From Anaerobacillus arseniciselenatis (GTDB lineage Bacteria > Bacillota > Bacilli > Bacillales > Anaerobacillaceae), in NCBI RefSeq assembly GCF_001865995.1, contig NZ_MLQQ01000055.1, positions 1 through 44,730 of the forward strand: 44,730 nucleotides of DNA, in the 5' to 3' direction. The position numbers and the translations under genes were made by a program. Within the stretch, counting starts at the first letter, position 1; every line of letters starts with the position of its first letter. The notes below the pieces were generated by a model. It made no database searches and had not been told where the DNA came from. It saw only the letters and a program-made list of their open reading frames with translations. Shown one piece after another: positions 1 through 8,190 of the stretch.

Positions 1-127
1 AAGTAACGAAGAACTTATAATTTAATATACATCGTTAGATGGACCGCCGAATGCTGGGAAACTAGCACGTTCGGTGCGGAGCAGGGGAAAAGCTGGAGAT
101 CACTTCAAAGGCTTACCTATTGCTAAC
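1..127 (+). mobile_element. 3' end of a group II intron (domains V and VI)
   Basis: Domain V can be folded at 44-77. The lower stem is 45-51 with 70-76, including a C-G, G.U, C-G catalytic triad of the CGC type known from IIC introns. A two-base bulge C68-G69 follows, then an upper stem 52-57 with 62-67 and a GAAA tetraloop at 58-61. Domain VI follows at about 80-124: 81-95 pairs with 110-124, leaving A119 as the candidate branch point. That puts the 3' splice site near 127, after AC, about 8 nt downstream, as expected. The intron lies antisense to the dctP gene it interrupts. Its reverse-transcriptase gene and 5' end would lie off the left edge. Fold and ends were worked out by eye. Confidence 0.75.
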
Positions 128-647
128 CATTTTCCCACCAAGCTAAGCCAACAATTCCTTGTGGCTCAAGAAGATCAAACATCTTCTCACCAAATGGACC
201 ATCTAATACTGCATCAGCAACTTCTTCATTCGGAATTGTGAATGGTAAATCGAAAACTCCATATTCTTGAACAAAATTTACAAGTGGCGATGTTGAAGGA
301 ATTGTAATTTCTAACGTTCCGAATTGAAGCATTTCAATAGCCGCACGATCATCAGCAACTTGACCTGAGTGATAGACTTCAATGTTAAAGTCGTCTGTTT
401 GACTTTCAACTAACTCTTTAAACTTCATAGCACCTTCATATTGCGGATGACGATCATTAACACCAATACTTACACGCAAAGTTTTTTGGTTACCCGAACC
501 ATTTGAAGCGCTTTCATTATTCCCACTAGAAGAGTCATTATTATTTGCGTTGTTACCAGACGCTGGCTCACTACTGTCACCACCACAAGCTGCTAAAACT
601 AAAACAAAAACAAAAGCCATTACTAATCCTAATAGTTTTTTCTTCAT
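128..647 (-). pseudogene. dctP: TRAP transporter solute-binding protein DctP, N-terminal part, interrupted by a group II intron
   Basis: A TRAP periplasmic-type binding lipoprotein (DctP family) that would capture an organic or sugar acid outside the cell. The signal peptide ends in a lipobox (LAAC, lipid Cys at about residue 21), followed by a Ser/Asn/Gly-rich linker and then the usual DctP opening (GVNDRHPQYEGAMKFKELVE). The reading frame stops after about 174 residues, whereas the family is about 330. The last native codons (LAWWEN) sit at a conserved DctP position, and the stop comes from antisense intron sequence. The C-terminal half should lie beyond the intron, outside the window. As group II introns splice only from the sense RNA, an antisense insertion should inactivate the gene. 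Several copies of the shared palindromic operator lie upstream. Confidence 0.8.
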
Positions 648-742
648 TTCATTCTCCCCCTAAAATGTAATATTCAAGAAACATAGTTTTTCAAGTATAA
701 TTTAAACTTTATCCCCCTCCTTTAGCTAAAATTCATTATAAT

Positions 743-761
743 AGTTTTGTAATATAAAACC
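743..761. promoter_or_regulatory. Shared palindromic operator (candidate IclR-type), copy 1
   Basis: AGTTTTGTA-A-TATAAAACC: 17 of 18 arm bases agree with the inverted repeat AGTTTTATA-N-TATAAAACT. It lies about 95 bases upstream of the interrupted dctP gene. The same palindrome recurs upstream of most operons in the first 17 kb. The binding protein is inferred, not shown. Confidence 0.55.
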
Positions 762-821
762 GCATTCTATTTTCATACTACAAAACATAATACCCTTTGT
801 ATCCATTCGACAAAATTAAAT

Positions 822-840
822 AGTTTTATAATATACAACT
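822..840. promoter_or_regulatory. Shared palindromic operator, copy 2
   Basis: AGTTTTATA-A-TATACAACT, with one mismatch in the right arm, centred 79 bases from copy 1. A CNNTTCTTGTA-like extra half-site follows the right arm, as in the other copies. Confidence 0.55.
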
Positions 841-922
841 CCATTCTTGTATATCTTTTTAAAAGACTCAGTTCACTAACTTTCGTCTATACAAGGTAAT
901 AAGATTTATTTACTGAAGTTAA

Positions 923-941
923 TGTTTTATATTGTAAAGAG
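923..941. promoter_or_regulatory. Degenerate copy of the shared operator
   Basis: TGTTTTATA-T-TGTAAAGAG: the left arm is nearly intact but only about 5 of 9 right-arm bases match. Listed because it lies between two better copies; weak on its own. Confidence 0.25.
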
Positions 942-986
942 AAGTTCTAATGCACACTTTAAAATAATAGTTGCAAACTAATTATG

Positions 987-1005
987 AGTTTTATAATATA
1001 AAACA
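987..1005. promoter_or_regulatory. Shared palindromic operator, copy 3
   Basis: AGTTTTATA-A-TATAAAACA, with one mismatch at the last base. It is followed by TCGTTCTTTTATG, resembling the extra half-site seen after other copies. It lies in the 565-base gap between the 2-hydroxyacid dehydrogenase gene and dctP; the rest of that gap is AT-rich with no gene seen. Confidence 0.55.
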
Positions 1006-1130
1006 TCGTTCTTTTATGTATTTATAACTGAAAATTCAAAACCACTAACTTAAGTTTATATTACTAAACCTGAATTTATTTTTCAAGTGAATTATTAAAA
1101 TTTTTTTTATATTTCCAACTTTTAAATAAG

Positions 1131-1144
1131 TGAAATCGCAAACA
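1131..1144. promoter_or_regulatory. Candidate CcpA cre site
   Basis: TGAAATCGCAAACA matches the B. subtilis cre consensus TGWAANCGNTNWCA at 13 of 14 positions. It lies nearly 500 bases upstream of dctP and just past the end of the dgoD operon, so its target is unclear. Confidence 0.3.
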
Positions 1145-1152
1145 TTTATAAG

Positions 1153-1197
1153 AAACCTAAACGCTCAGATCTTCAGAAAAATTCCGAGCGTTCGGTT
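1153..1197 (-). terminator. Possible terminator of the dgoD operon
   Basis: Inverted repeat AACGCTC (1160-1166) / GAGCGTT (1186-1192), with outer AACC/GGTT pairing, directly downstream of the 2-hydroxyacid dehydrogenase gene. The following U tract on the minus strand is weak. Confidence 0.4.
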
Positions 1198-1212
1198 ACA
1201 GAAACTATAAGA

Positions 1213-2205
1213 TTATTTTTCTTTTAAACTGACCTTTTCTTTTACTTCCTTATTAAAAAGATACGTAGGGTAATATCCACCTAGAGCATCTGCAATATTT
1301 TGAGCTGTTTTACGCTTTAATTCGAGCTGCGCTTCTTCTGAGTACCATGCTGCATGTGGATTAATAATTACATTGTCCATCTCTAATAAAGGATTGTCTT
1401 CTTGAATTGGTTCTACCTCAGTTACATCTAAACCCGCACCGGCAATTTCACCGGCTTCTAATGCACGAATCAAGGCCTTTTCGTCTATCACAGGCCCTCT
1501 AGCGGTATTAATAATAAAAGCTTCTTTTTTCATAAGCTTAAACTGTTCATCACTTATCATCCCTCGTGTCGCTTCAACAAGTGGGGCATGAACAGATACA
1601 AAATCAGATCGTTCACATAATTCATTTAACTGCACTAATTCAACATTTAAATCTTTAGCAACTTCTACTGGAACAAACGGGTCATAAGCAACTACTTTAA
1701 TTCCAAAAGCTTGAGCTTTTTTGGCTAGTGTTTGTGGAATTCTCCCTAACCCAACTAGACCTAATACACGGCCAGGTAAACGGTAAATAGGAGCACTCAC
1801 CTTAAAATCCCACTTCCCCGCCTTGACTTCATTATTTAGTTGAACGACTTTACGAGCGCAAGCCATAATTAATGCAAATGCATGGTCCGAAACTTCATCC
1901 ATACAATAATCTGTGACATTACCGACCATTACACCATTTTCTGTAGCCGCATCAATATCAATGGTATTAACACCTACTCCATACCTTGAGATCACCTTAA
2001 GATTTGGAAGTTTTTCAATAACATTTCTCGAGATAGTAGCATATTGATTTAAAAGCGCATCAGCCTCTTTAGCAGCCTCAATGATCTCCTTATCTGTCTT
2101 ACACTGTGTACGTATTAACTCTGCATCAACTGTTGCTAAAACTTCCTCCTCAGGTGCTAGCGTTGAAAACTCATAATCAGTAATTACTACTTTAAATTTA
2201 CTCAT
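1213..2205 (-). CDS. D-isomer-specific 2-hydroxyacid dehydrogenase (CtBP/phosphoglycerate dehydrogenase-like)
   Basis: A cytoplasmic NAD(P)-dependent oxidoreductase of 330 residues interconverting a 2-keto acid and a D-2-hydroxy acid. It has the full family layout: N-terminal substrate-binding part, Rossmann domain with the nucleotide loop GLGRIP at about 152-157, and the catalytic set Arg236 (TARGP), Glu265 (VTEVEP) and His284 (NPHAAW). The start has a good ribosome-binding site (AGAAGGAG). It is the last gene of the operon dgoD-kdgK-eda, 57 bases after eda, so its substrate is probably a sugar-acid breakdown product or a related keto acid. True phosphoglycerate dehydrogenase (SerA) is unlikely: there is no ACT domain and the context is catabolic. 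The exact substrate cannot be read from the sequence. Confidence 0.85.
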   Translation of the reverse strand: MSKFKVVITDYEFSTLAPEEEVLATVDAELIRTQCKTDKEIIEAAKEADALLNQYATISRNVIEKLPNLKVISRYGVGVNTIDIDAATENGVMVGNVTDYCMDEVSDHAFALIMACARKVVQLNNEVKAGKWDFKVSAPIYRLPGRVLGLVGLGRIPQTLAKKAQAFGIKVVAYDPFVPVEVAKDLNVELVQLNELCERSDFVSVHAPLVEATRGMISDEQFKLMKKEAFIINTARGPVIDEKALIRALEAGEIAGAGLDVTEVEPIQEDNPLLEMDNVIINPHAAWYSEEAQLELKRKTAQNIADALGGYYPTYLFNKEVKEKVSLKEK

Positions 2206-2262
2206 TTCGTCCCCACTCCTTCTATAGTTTGTTTAATCTATTTATTTGTTTGATGAACACGA

Positions 2263-2904
2263 TTACTTTAACCTAGCTTTTTTAACTTCCTCAATAAACT
2301 TAAAAGATTTCTCGGTGATAGAAGTTAATGTATTTTCATCAATAATACCTTTTGTGTTCACTAACGTACTACCTACCCCTGCTGCAACGGCCCCCGCATT
2401 TATGTAATCAGCTACGTTATCGACATCAATTCCACCTGTTGGCATAAGAGGAATGTGTGGTAGCGGTCCATGAACGGCATTTAAATAATCTGGGCCGAAT
2501 GCATTCGCTGGAAATACCTTCACGATATCTGCACCACTCTCGTAAGCTCTTAAAATTTCAGTAGGTGTTAACGCACCTGGAATACTAATCACACCATATC
2601 GCTTCGTTAATTTAATCATTTCTTGATCAACGATTGGCGAAAAGATAAACTTTGCTCCTGCCATAATAGCAGCTCTCGCAGTCTCTGAATCTAGTACCGT
2701 TCCTGCACCAACGATTACGTCATCTCCTAGCGTCGAAGACACTTCTTCAATTAATGTCAGTACCTTCGGGGTTTCGACTGTAATTTCTAATGTTTTTACT
2801 CCACCTCCACTTAATGCTTTAGCAATTGGTAAGATGTTTTCCGGTTTAGCTCCACGAATAACAGCAACTATAGCCTTTTCTTTTATTTGTTGTAATAATT
2901 CCAT
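2263..2904 (-). CDS. eda: 2-dehydro-3-deoxy-phosphogluconate (KDPG) aldolase
   Basis: A class I aldolase (213 residues, normal length) splitting KDPG, or its galacto epimer, into pyruvate and glyceraldehyde 3-phosphate. Visible catalytic residues are Arg17 (VIRG), Glu40 (TLEIT) and the Schiff-base Lys129 in VKVFPA. VGAGTV and the phosphate-binding PTGGI segment near the C-terminus also fit. The ribosome-binding site is AAAGGAG. It lies 15 bases after kdgK in the operon dgoD-kdgK-eda-hydroxyacid dehydrogenase, where it does the last step of the De Ley-Doudoroff or Entner-Doudoroff-type route. Because the dehydratase upstream is DgoD-like, the natural substrate may be KDPGal (DgoA activity); sequence alone does not separate the two. 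Confidence 0.92.
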   Translation of the reverse strand: MELLQQIKEKAIVAVIRGAKPENILPIAKALSGGGVKTLEITVETPKVLTLIEEVSSTLGDDVIVGAGTVLDSETARAAIMAGAKFIFSPIVDQEMIKLTKRYGVISIPGALTPTEILRAYESGADIVKVFPANAFGPDYLNAVHGPLPHIPLMPTGGIDVDNVADYINAGAVAAGVGSTLVNTKGIIDENTLTSITEKSFKFIEEVKKARLK

Positions 2905-2919
2905 TTTTTCTCGACTCCT

Positions 2920-3870
2920 TTATCGACTCACATCTTCAGTAGGTGAATTAATAAAGCGTTCTACCTCATGTTCTTCTGGGAGTCCTTCAACATCACCACT
3001 AACCATCGTAACTAACGCTCCTACAGCATTTCCTCGTTGAACTGCTTTTTCAATACTAAAACCTTTTAGAAGTCCCGACGTAAAGCCTGCTGCAAATCCA
3101 TCTCCTGCACCTACAGGATCAACGACATTGTTTACGGTAAAGCCAGGAACTAATTTACTTTCTTCTTTTGTGAAATAATAGGCTCCTTTAGCACCGACTT
3201 TTAGCACAACTATTGATGGACCTTGCTGTAAAAATAACTCCCCTAGCTTATTTGGATCTTTTTCACCATACATGAAGACACCCTCATCATATCCTGGTAA
3301 AATAATATCTGCATAACTTGCAATCTCTAATAAAACTTTACGTGCTTTTTCCTCAGACCATAGTTTCTTCCTTAAATTTGGGTCAAAAATCACTTTTACT
3401 GCATGTTGTTTTGCTATTTTTATTGCTTTAGTAACCATTTCATAACAACTTTCACTTAATGCAGGAGTTATCCCAGAAATGTGGAGATACATTGCTTTAG
3501 AAATGTAATCTTCATCAAGGTCTGCTTTATTCATTTGACTTGCCGCTGAACCCTTACGGTAATATTCAACCCTAATTTCAGTAGAGCTTCTTAATTCTTT
3601 AAAATATAAGCCAGTTGGTGCTGTGTTATCAATTTTCACTCGACTCACATCGACAGCTTCTCCACGAATAAATGAGAGCATTGCTTTACCTAATTCATCA
3701 TCCCCTACTCTACTAATCCAACCAGCCTTATGTCCTAATCGTGTTAAACCTATAGCATAATTAGATTCTGCTCCGCCAAATTTTCTCGTATAATTATTCG
3801 CATATCTCATTAATCCCGTCGATTCCGGAGTAAACAGAACCATTGTTTCCCCAAATGTAACAACATCCAT
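2920..3870 (-). CDS. kdgK: 2-keto-3-deoxygluconate/galactonate kinase (PfkB family)
   Basis: A cytoplasmic ribokinase-family sugar kinase of 316 residues. The N-terminal signature around GGAESNYAIGLTRLG and the C-terminal PfkB signature DPVGAGDGFAAGF, with the catalytic Asp in GAGD, are intact. YYRKGSAAS is typical of KDG kinases, where it contacts the keto-deoxy acid. It should phosphorylate the product of the DgoD-like dehydratase encoded just upstream and pass it to the aldolase encoded 15 bases downstream. The ribosome-binding site GGGGGAG precedes the ATG. Whether it prefers the gluco or galacto substrate is not visible. Confidence 0.88.
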   Translation of the reverse strand: MDVVTFGETMVLFTPESTGLMRYANNYTRKFGGAESNYAIGLTRLGHKAGWISRVGDDELGKAMLSFIRGEAVDVSRVKIDNTAPTGLYFKELRSSTEIRVEYYRKGSAASQMNKADLDEDYISKAMYLHISGITPALSESCYEMVTKAIKIAKQHAVKVIFDPNLRKKLWSEEKARKVLLEIASYADIILPGYDEGVFMYGEKDPNKLGELFLQQGPSIVVLKVGAKGAYYFTKEESKLVPGFTVNNVVDPVGAGDGFAAGFTSGLLKGFSIEKAVQRGNAVGALVTMVSGDVEGLPEEHEVERFINSPTEDVSR

Positions 3871-3971
3871 TAATCTCTCCCCCAGTATCCTGTTTTCTCG
3901 ATGAACAATTAATTAACCTAGTAAATACGTTTGCTAATAAGTCAGTAGTTAAAGCTACTAACCTCAATTTT

Positions 3972-5120
3972 TTACCACTCGGCTACAGTTCCATCTCGAT
4001 GACGCCACAAAGGATTTTTCCAATTATGACCAACTCCAGCCATTTTTCGAACTTTTTCTTCATTAATTGTAATCCCTAAACCAGGTCCTTCCGGAATTTT
4101 GACATGTCCATCCTTATAAGTAAAAACAGAAGGGTCAGTAATATAATCTAACAAGTCATTTCCCTGGTTATAATGAATTCCCAAGCTTTGCTCTTGAATA
4201 AAAGCATTGTGAGCAGTTGCATCTATTTGTAGAGATGACGCTAATGCAATAGGACCTAACGGACAATGAGGAGCGAGCGCAACATCGTACGCCTCAGCCA
4301 TTGAAGCTATTTTTTTACACTCTGTAATCCCTCCAGCGTGGGACAAATCTGGTTGAATTATATCTACATAACCGTCATTAAGTAATCGCTTGAAATCCCA
4401 CCTCGAGTACATACGCTCACCTGTAGCGATTGGAATATTCGTATTTCTTGCAACCTCTTTTAACGCTTCATTATTTTCGGGTAAAACTGGTTCCTCAATA
4501 AACATAGGTCGATATGGTTCTAATTCCTTCGCAAGAATTTTTGCCATCGGTTTATGTACACGACCATGAAAATCAATCCCTATCCCAACATATTCCCCTA
4601 CAGCTTCTCGTACAGCCGCAATTCTAGCAATCGCTTGATCTATTTTTTTATATGAATCTACATATTGTAACTCTTCAGTTCCATTCATTTTAACTGCTGT
4701 AAAACCTGCATCTACAACTTCTTTAGCAGCCTTTCCAACATCACTTGGTCGATCTCCACCTATCCAAGAATATACACGAATTGAATCACGACACGCCCCA
4801 CCCAAAAGTTGATATACAGGAGCATTATAATATTTTCCTTTTATATCCCAAAGCGCTTGATCGATACCCGCAATTGCACTCATTAATATTGGGCCACCAC
4901 GATAAAAGCCTCCTCGATATAATACATTCCAATGGTCTTCAATTCTTAATGGATCTTTTCCTATTAAAAAATCAGCCAACTCAGTTACTGCTTCTTTCAC
5001 TGTGCTTGCCCGGCCTTCTACCACTGGTTCCCCCCAACCAACAATTCCTTCATCAGTTTCAATTTTCAAAAAACACCAGCGGGGTGGAACAATAAAACAT
5101 TCTAAGTTTGTGATTTTCAA
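3972..5120 (-). CDS. dgoD: D-galactonate dehydratase (enolase superfamily)
   Basis: Dehydrates D-galactonate to 2-dehydro-3-deoxy-D-galactonate, the entry step of the operon. I place the start at a TTG (5120), 9 bases after the strong site GGGAGG. This gives 382 residues beginning MKITNLE, like E. coli DgoD. An in-frame ATG at 5147 lies upstream of that site and has none of its own. With the TTG start the active-site residues fall at D183 and H185 (DFHGR), E209 (IEEP), E235 (GER) and H285 (PHCP), the numbering I recall for E. coli GalD/DgoD. The C-terminal [10 protein letters not shown] block also fits DgoD. Close relatives of other specificity exist in this superfamily, so the substrate is likely but not proven. 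A palindromic operator and a cre site lie upstream. Confidence 0.88.
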   Translation of the reverse strand: MKITNLECFIVPPRWCFLKIETDEGIVGWGEPVVEGRASTVKEAVTELADFLIGKDPLRIEDHWNVLYRGGFYRGGPILMSAIAGIDQALWDIKGKYYNAPVYQLLGGACRDSIRVYSWIGGDRPSDVGKAAKEVVDAGFTAVKMNGTEELQYVDSYKKIDQAIARIAAVREAVGEYVGIGIDFHGRVHKPMAKILAKELEPYRPMFIEEPVLPENNEALKEVARNTNIPIATGERMYSRWDFKRLLNDGYVDIIQPDLSHAGGITECKKIASMAEAYDVALAPHCPLGPIALASSLQIDATAHNAFIQEQSLGIHYNQGNDLLDYITDPSVFTYKDGHVKIPEGPGLGITINEEKVRKMAGVGHNWKNPLWRHRDGTVAEW

Positions 5121-5215
5121 ATCTTTCAGCCTCCCTCTTTTGATCATGTATTAATAATTACAATAAGTAATAAAAAGCAAGATAAATAAACCATATAAGC
5201 GAAAAGGTTAATCTT

Positions 5216-5229
5216 TTTAAACGCTTTCA
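5216..5229. promoter_or_regulatory. Candidate CcpA cre site upstream of dgoD
   Basis: On the minus strand TGAAAGCGTTTAAA matches cre (TGWAANCGNTNWCA) at 13 of 14 positions. It lies about 95 bases upstream of the dgoD start and suggests catabolite repression of the operon. Confidence 0.5.
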
Positions 5230-5248
5230 CTTCATCTAAAAATGAATT

Positions 5249-5267
5249 AGTTTTATAATATAAAACT
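5249..5267. promoter_or_regulatory. Shared palindromic operator, perfect copy (dgoD / larC2 intergenic)
   Basis: AGTTTTATA-A-TATAAAACT is a perfect 9+1+9 palindrome, followed by ATGTTTTTGTA, an apparent third half-site. It lies between the divergent dgoD operon and larC2 and could control both. Confidence 0.65.
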
Positions 5268-5484
5268 ATGTTTTTGTATCACGCGATATTTTTCTGAATT
5301 TTTATAATTTAATCATACTAAACTATATTTTATTAATCAAGGGAATGCTGCAAGATTCAAAATAATAAAATTAAAAGATTTTTAATTTATCTCCTGATAC
5401 TAAAATATATTTTTGATATAATTTATCTAAAGATCTAGCTTTTAGAAATGGATCCAAACAATAAGACAAAAGAGAGGCTGACTT

Positions 5485-5946
5485 ATGAACTTTTCAAGCC
5501 ATAGATTTGAACATATTGATAAAGAAACAATAAAATTGGAAGTAAATATTGATGATATGTCTCCTGAGATATTAGGATACATAATGGATCTCCTTATTAA
5601 TGAAGGAGCAAATGACGTATTTTATACACCCATTTATATGAAAAAAAACCGACCTGCCATTATGTTACAAATCTTATGTACGGTTGATAACCTTGATAAA
5701 ATGAAAGGTATTATTTTTACCGAAACAACAACGTTCGGTCTTAGGTACTACCCTCTTGAAGTACATAGACTTGAAAGACGTTTTGTTTCAGTTGACACAA
5801 AATGGGGAGCTGTCACTATAAAAGAAGGCCTTTTCAAAGGCGAGGTAATACAGCGCTCACCTGAATATGAAGATTGTAAAAAAATCTCTAGTGAAACTGG
5901 TATCCCTTTAAAAGATGTATATTCTGCCATCTGGAAAAAACTCTAA
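5485..5946 (+). CDS. larC2: Nickel-pincer cofactor biosynthesis protein LarC, C-terminal half (LarC2)
   Basis: 153 residues matching only the C-terminal domain of LarC, the CTP-dependent enzyme that inserts nickel into the pincer nucleotide cofactor. The domain hallmarks are present in order: VNIDDMSPEILGYIMD, GANDVFYTPIYMKKNRPA, the ETTTFGLR stretch, the beta segment around VSVDTKWGAVTIK, and PEYEDCKKISSETGIPL. The first residues already belong to the domain, so this is a self-contained gene with its own ribosome-binding site (AGAGAGG) and a possible -10 (TATAAT at 5417-5422). The N-terminal half, LarC1, is at 14059-14817 on the opposite strand. In Lactiplantibacillus the two halves are adjacent and joined by a frameshift; here they must act as separate subunits. 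Convergent with the FAH-family gene. Confidence 0.85.
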   Translation: MNFSSHRFEHIDKETIKLEVNIDDMSPEILGYIMDLLINEGANDVFYTPIYMKKNRPAIMLQILCTVDNLDKMKGIIFTETTTFGLRYYPLEVHRLERRFVSVDTKWGAVTIKEGLFKGEVIQRSPEYEDCKKISSETGIPLKDVYSAIWKKL

Positions 5947-5995
5947 ACAAAATGGAATGGGAACAGTCCAGGAATTATTTAGTTATAAAAGAGGA

Positions 5996-6015
5996 AAAGG
6001 TAGCGCCTTTATTTT
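5996..6015. terminator. Bidirectional terminator between larC2 and the FAH-family gene
   Basis: Short stem AAAGG (5996-6000) / CCTTT (6006-6010), followed by ATTTTTTCTTTT on the plus strand and T-rich sequence on the minus strand. It sits between two convergent genes. Confidence 0.45.
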
Positions 6016-6066
6016 TTCTTTTCATAGTTATTGGCTCTTCAAGACTATCCCAAATCCTTTCAGTTT

Positions 6067-6930
6067 CTAACCCTTTACAAAATAGTTAGTTAATTGTCCT
6101 AATTTTTCAATTTCAACTGTTACTTTATCCTCTGGTTTAATCCATACTCTCTTTTTCTCTGGATCTCCTGCAATAACCCCCTCAGGCGTTCCCGTTAATA
6201 TGATGTCACCAGGTTTTAATGTCATATGTTTAGAAGCGTAACTAATAGCTTCTTGACAATTAAATATCATATCGGATGTATTTGAATTTTGTTTTAATTT
6301 TCCATTAAGCCATGTTTTTATATTTAAATTATTTGGATCTTCAATTTCATCTTTAGTAACTAAATAAGGACCGATTGGGCAAAAGCCATCACAAGATTTT
6401 CCAATTAACCATTGCGGGCTTCTAAATTGTAGGTCTCTAGCTGAAACATCATTAGCAACACAGTATCCAAAAATATACTCATCGACTTCTTCTGGATTAA
6501 TATCTTTTGCTTCTTTCCCAATGACAATAGCAAGTTCAACCTCATAATCTACTTCCGTAGAATTAGAAGGTATCTTAATTTCACTTTCCGTTCCTGTCAA
6601 ACTATTATTAAATTTACTAAACAAAATTGGTTCTGTTGGGTGCTCCATCCCACATTCATCCGCGTGTTTACGATAATTCAACCCGACACAAATAATTTTT
6701 TCCGGCTTTGAAATACATGGTCCTAAGGTAAGCTCTGACTCCTTTAAGTATAGACCACAGTCACTAATACCATCTAATGATTGCATTAATGACTTCAAAG
6801 CATTTTGTGTAATAAGTGCATCGGTGGTTACCAGCAAATTATTACTGATTTTTTCAACATCTAAGATACCTTTCTCTGTTTTTATTCCTAAACAGAGCCT
6901 CTCATCTCGATAAAAGTTTACTAGTTGCAT
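6067..6930 (-). CDS. Fumarylacetoacetate hydrolase (FAH) family protein
   Basis: A 287-residue metal-dependent hydrolase or lyase of the FAH superfamily. Motifs in order: CVGLNYRKHADE (about 81-92), metal-binding Glu130 and Glu132 (VDYEVELA), Asp161 in NDVSARD, WLIGKSCDGFCPIGP, and the C-terminal LKPGDIILTGTPEGV loop. The family includes 2,4-diketo-3-deoxy acid hydrolases of sugar-acid pathways, ureidoglycolate lyase-like proteins and oxaloacetate decarboxylases. In this locus, a role in breaking a diketo-deoxy sugar acid made by an SDR or dehydrogenase is the most natural guess. The ribosome-binding site is AAAAGGGGGG. A partial copy of the shared operator lies 180 bases upstream. Confidence 0.82.
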   Translation of the reverse strand: MQLVNFYRDERLCLGIKTEKGILDVEKISNNLLVTTDALITQNALKSLMQSLDGISDCGLYLKESELTLGPCISKPEKIICVGLNYRKHADECGMEHPTEPILFSKFNNSLTGTESEIKIPSNSTEVDYEVELAIVIGKEAKDINPEEVDEYIFGYCVANDVSARDLQFRSPQWLIGKSCDGFCPIGPYLVTKDEIEDPNNLNIKTWLNGKLKQNSNTSDMIFNCQEAISYASKHMTLKPGDIILTGTPEGVIAGDPEKKRVWIKPEDKVTVEIEKLGQLTNYFVKG

Positions 6931-7110
6931 TGATTTCCCCCCTTTTAATTTAGTCCATCAACATACACCATTAACTTCTATAAATTCTCCGATAATATAA
7001 TCAGAGAATTTTTAAACTAAGAAAAACATACAAATTATTTCTTAAACTGATTTAAACTCTACTTTTAGAAAAACTTAATCAATGACCATAAACACTATGT
7101 TACAAAACCT

Positions 7111-7129
7111 AGTTTTATAATATAGATAA
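7111..7129. promoter_or_regulatory. Partial copy of the shared operator upstream of the FAH-family gene
   Basis: The left arm AGTTTTATA is perfect; the right arm TATAGATAA matches 5 of 9. ACAAAACCT immediately to the left is the extra half-site in mirror orientation (compare ACTACGTTTTGTA at 16579). Confidence 0.4.
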
Positions 7130-7175
7130 TAATTTTATAGTCAAATTATAGTTATAAAAATCATACAATAAACTT

Positions 7176-7937
7176 TTATTGAAAGCCATAACCTAACTTG
7201 GAAGACAATTCACTACTTGCTTGTTTTAACAATTCAATATTTTTTTCCAATTTTTCTTCATTTATTTTCATTACTGGTGTAGAGATACTGATTGCAGCAA
7301 CTACATCTCCTGTATGGTTTCTCACCGGTAACGCTATACAATAAACTCCTGGTTCATTTTCTTGATCATCAATAGCGTATCCTCTTTCCCTAATAGCTTC
7401 TACTTCTAATAGAAAATCTCCTTTATTCGTTATTGTATTTTCTGTTCGCTTTATAAATTCATAATCAGTAAGTAAATTCTTTAATTCCTCATCAGATTTG
7501 AAGGCCACTAACGCTTTTCCTACCCCACTGCAATGTATAGGTACACGTCTACCAATCCGAGAATATAAAATAGTTGCAGATGAGCTTTCTACTTTATCAA
7601 TGTAAACGCCTTCTTTTCCATCCAAAATAACTAAATGGACTGTCAAATCAGTTTTATGTGAAAGTGAATATAAGTATTCTTTTGCTAATGATCTTATATC
7701 TAAACTATGAATAACAAAGTTTCCACGTTCAAATAATTTCATTCCTAATTTATACTTTCCAGTTTCCAAATCTTGTTCAATGTAATGGTGACTTTGCAGT
7801 GTTTTTAATAACGAATGAACTGTACTTTTGTGTAACATCATTTTTTCACTAATTTCAGTAATTTTTAATTCAGTATTATGCTCATCAAATAGGTCTAATA
7901 TTTTTAATGCTCTATCTACAGACTGAATAATCGGCAT
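7176..7937 (-). CDS. IclR-family transcriptional regulator
   Basis: A 253-residue DNA-binding regulator. The N-terminal winged helix-turn-helix covers about residues 1-70 (SVDRALKILDLFDEHN, then LKITEISEKMMLHKSTVHSLLKTLQ). The rest is the IclR effector-binding domain with GRRVPIHCSGVGKALVAF, RERGYAIDDQENEPGVYCIALPVRN and AAISISTP. IclR proteins of this kind usually sense small organic or sugar acids and bind short palindromes. As the only transcription factor inside the sugar-acid island, it is the best candidate for reading the AGTTTTATA-N-TATAAAACT sites. No clear copy lies upstream of its own gene, so autoregulation is not evident. The ribosome-binding site is AAGGGGGGAG. Confidence 0.93.
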   Translation of the reverse strand: MPIIQSVDRALKILDLFDEHNTELKITEISEKMMLHKSTVHSLLKTLQSHHYIEQDLETGKYKLGMKLFERGNFVIHSLDIRSLAKEYLYSLSHKTDLTVHLVILDGKEGVYIDKVESSSATILYSRIGRRVPIHCSGVGKALVAFKSDEELKNLLTDYEFIKRTENTITNKGDFLLEVEAIRERGYAIDDQENEPGVYCIALPVRNHTGDVVAAISISTPVMKINEEKLEKNIELLKQASSELSSKLGYGFQ

Positions 7938-8089
7938 GGAACTCCCCCCTTATTTCATGCTATTCCATATATATGATACCACGAAATTGATTTATATATA
8001 TATCCTTTTAAGAGAAAACATACTTATAGCTTCCTATTAATATTAACAAAAAAATTATTTCTTAATGGGGGAGGAGACTAAAGAGTATT

Positions 8090-8176
8090 GGGGCTGCCCA
8101 TTTGTTTAGCCTACCAGAAAGTAAGTAACTCTCAGTATTGTTCTATTCCACTAGTAAACATATATGGTACAGCCCA
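8090..8176 (-). terminator. Large hairpin downstream of dctP
   Basis: GGGGCTG (8090-8096) pairs with CAGCCCA (8170-8176) around a long loop. It belongs to the GGCTG...CAGCC hairpin family seen elsewhere in the window. Without a clear U tract its role as terminator is uncertain. Confidence 0.3.
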
Positions 8177-8190
8177 CTTTTTAGTTATTT

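Noticed and set aside
123..647. A complete short 174-residue DctP-like protein
   Set aside because: The family needs about 330 residues, the end falls at a conserved internal position, and the stop codon comes from sequence that folds as a group II intron end.
5120..5147. ATG at 5147 as the dgoD start
   Set aside because: The ribosome-binding site GGGAGG lies downstream of it; the TTG at 5120 gives the normal DgoD N-terminus and length.
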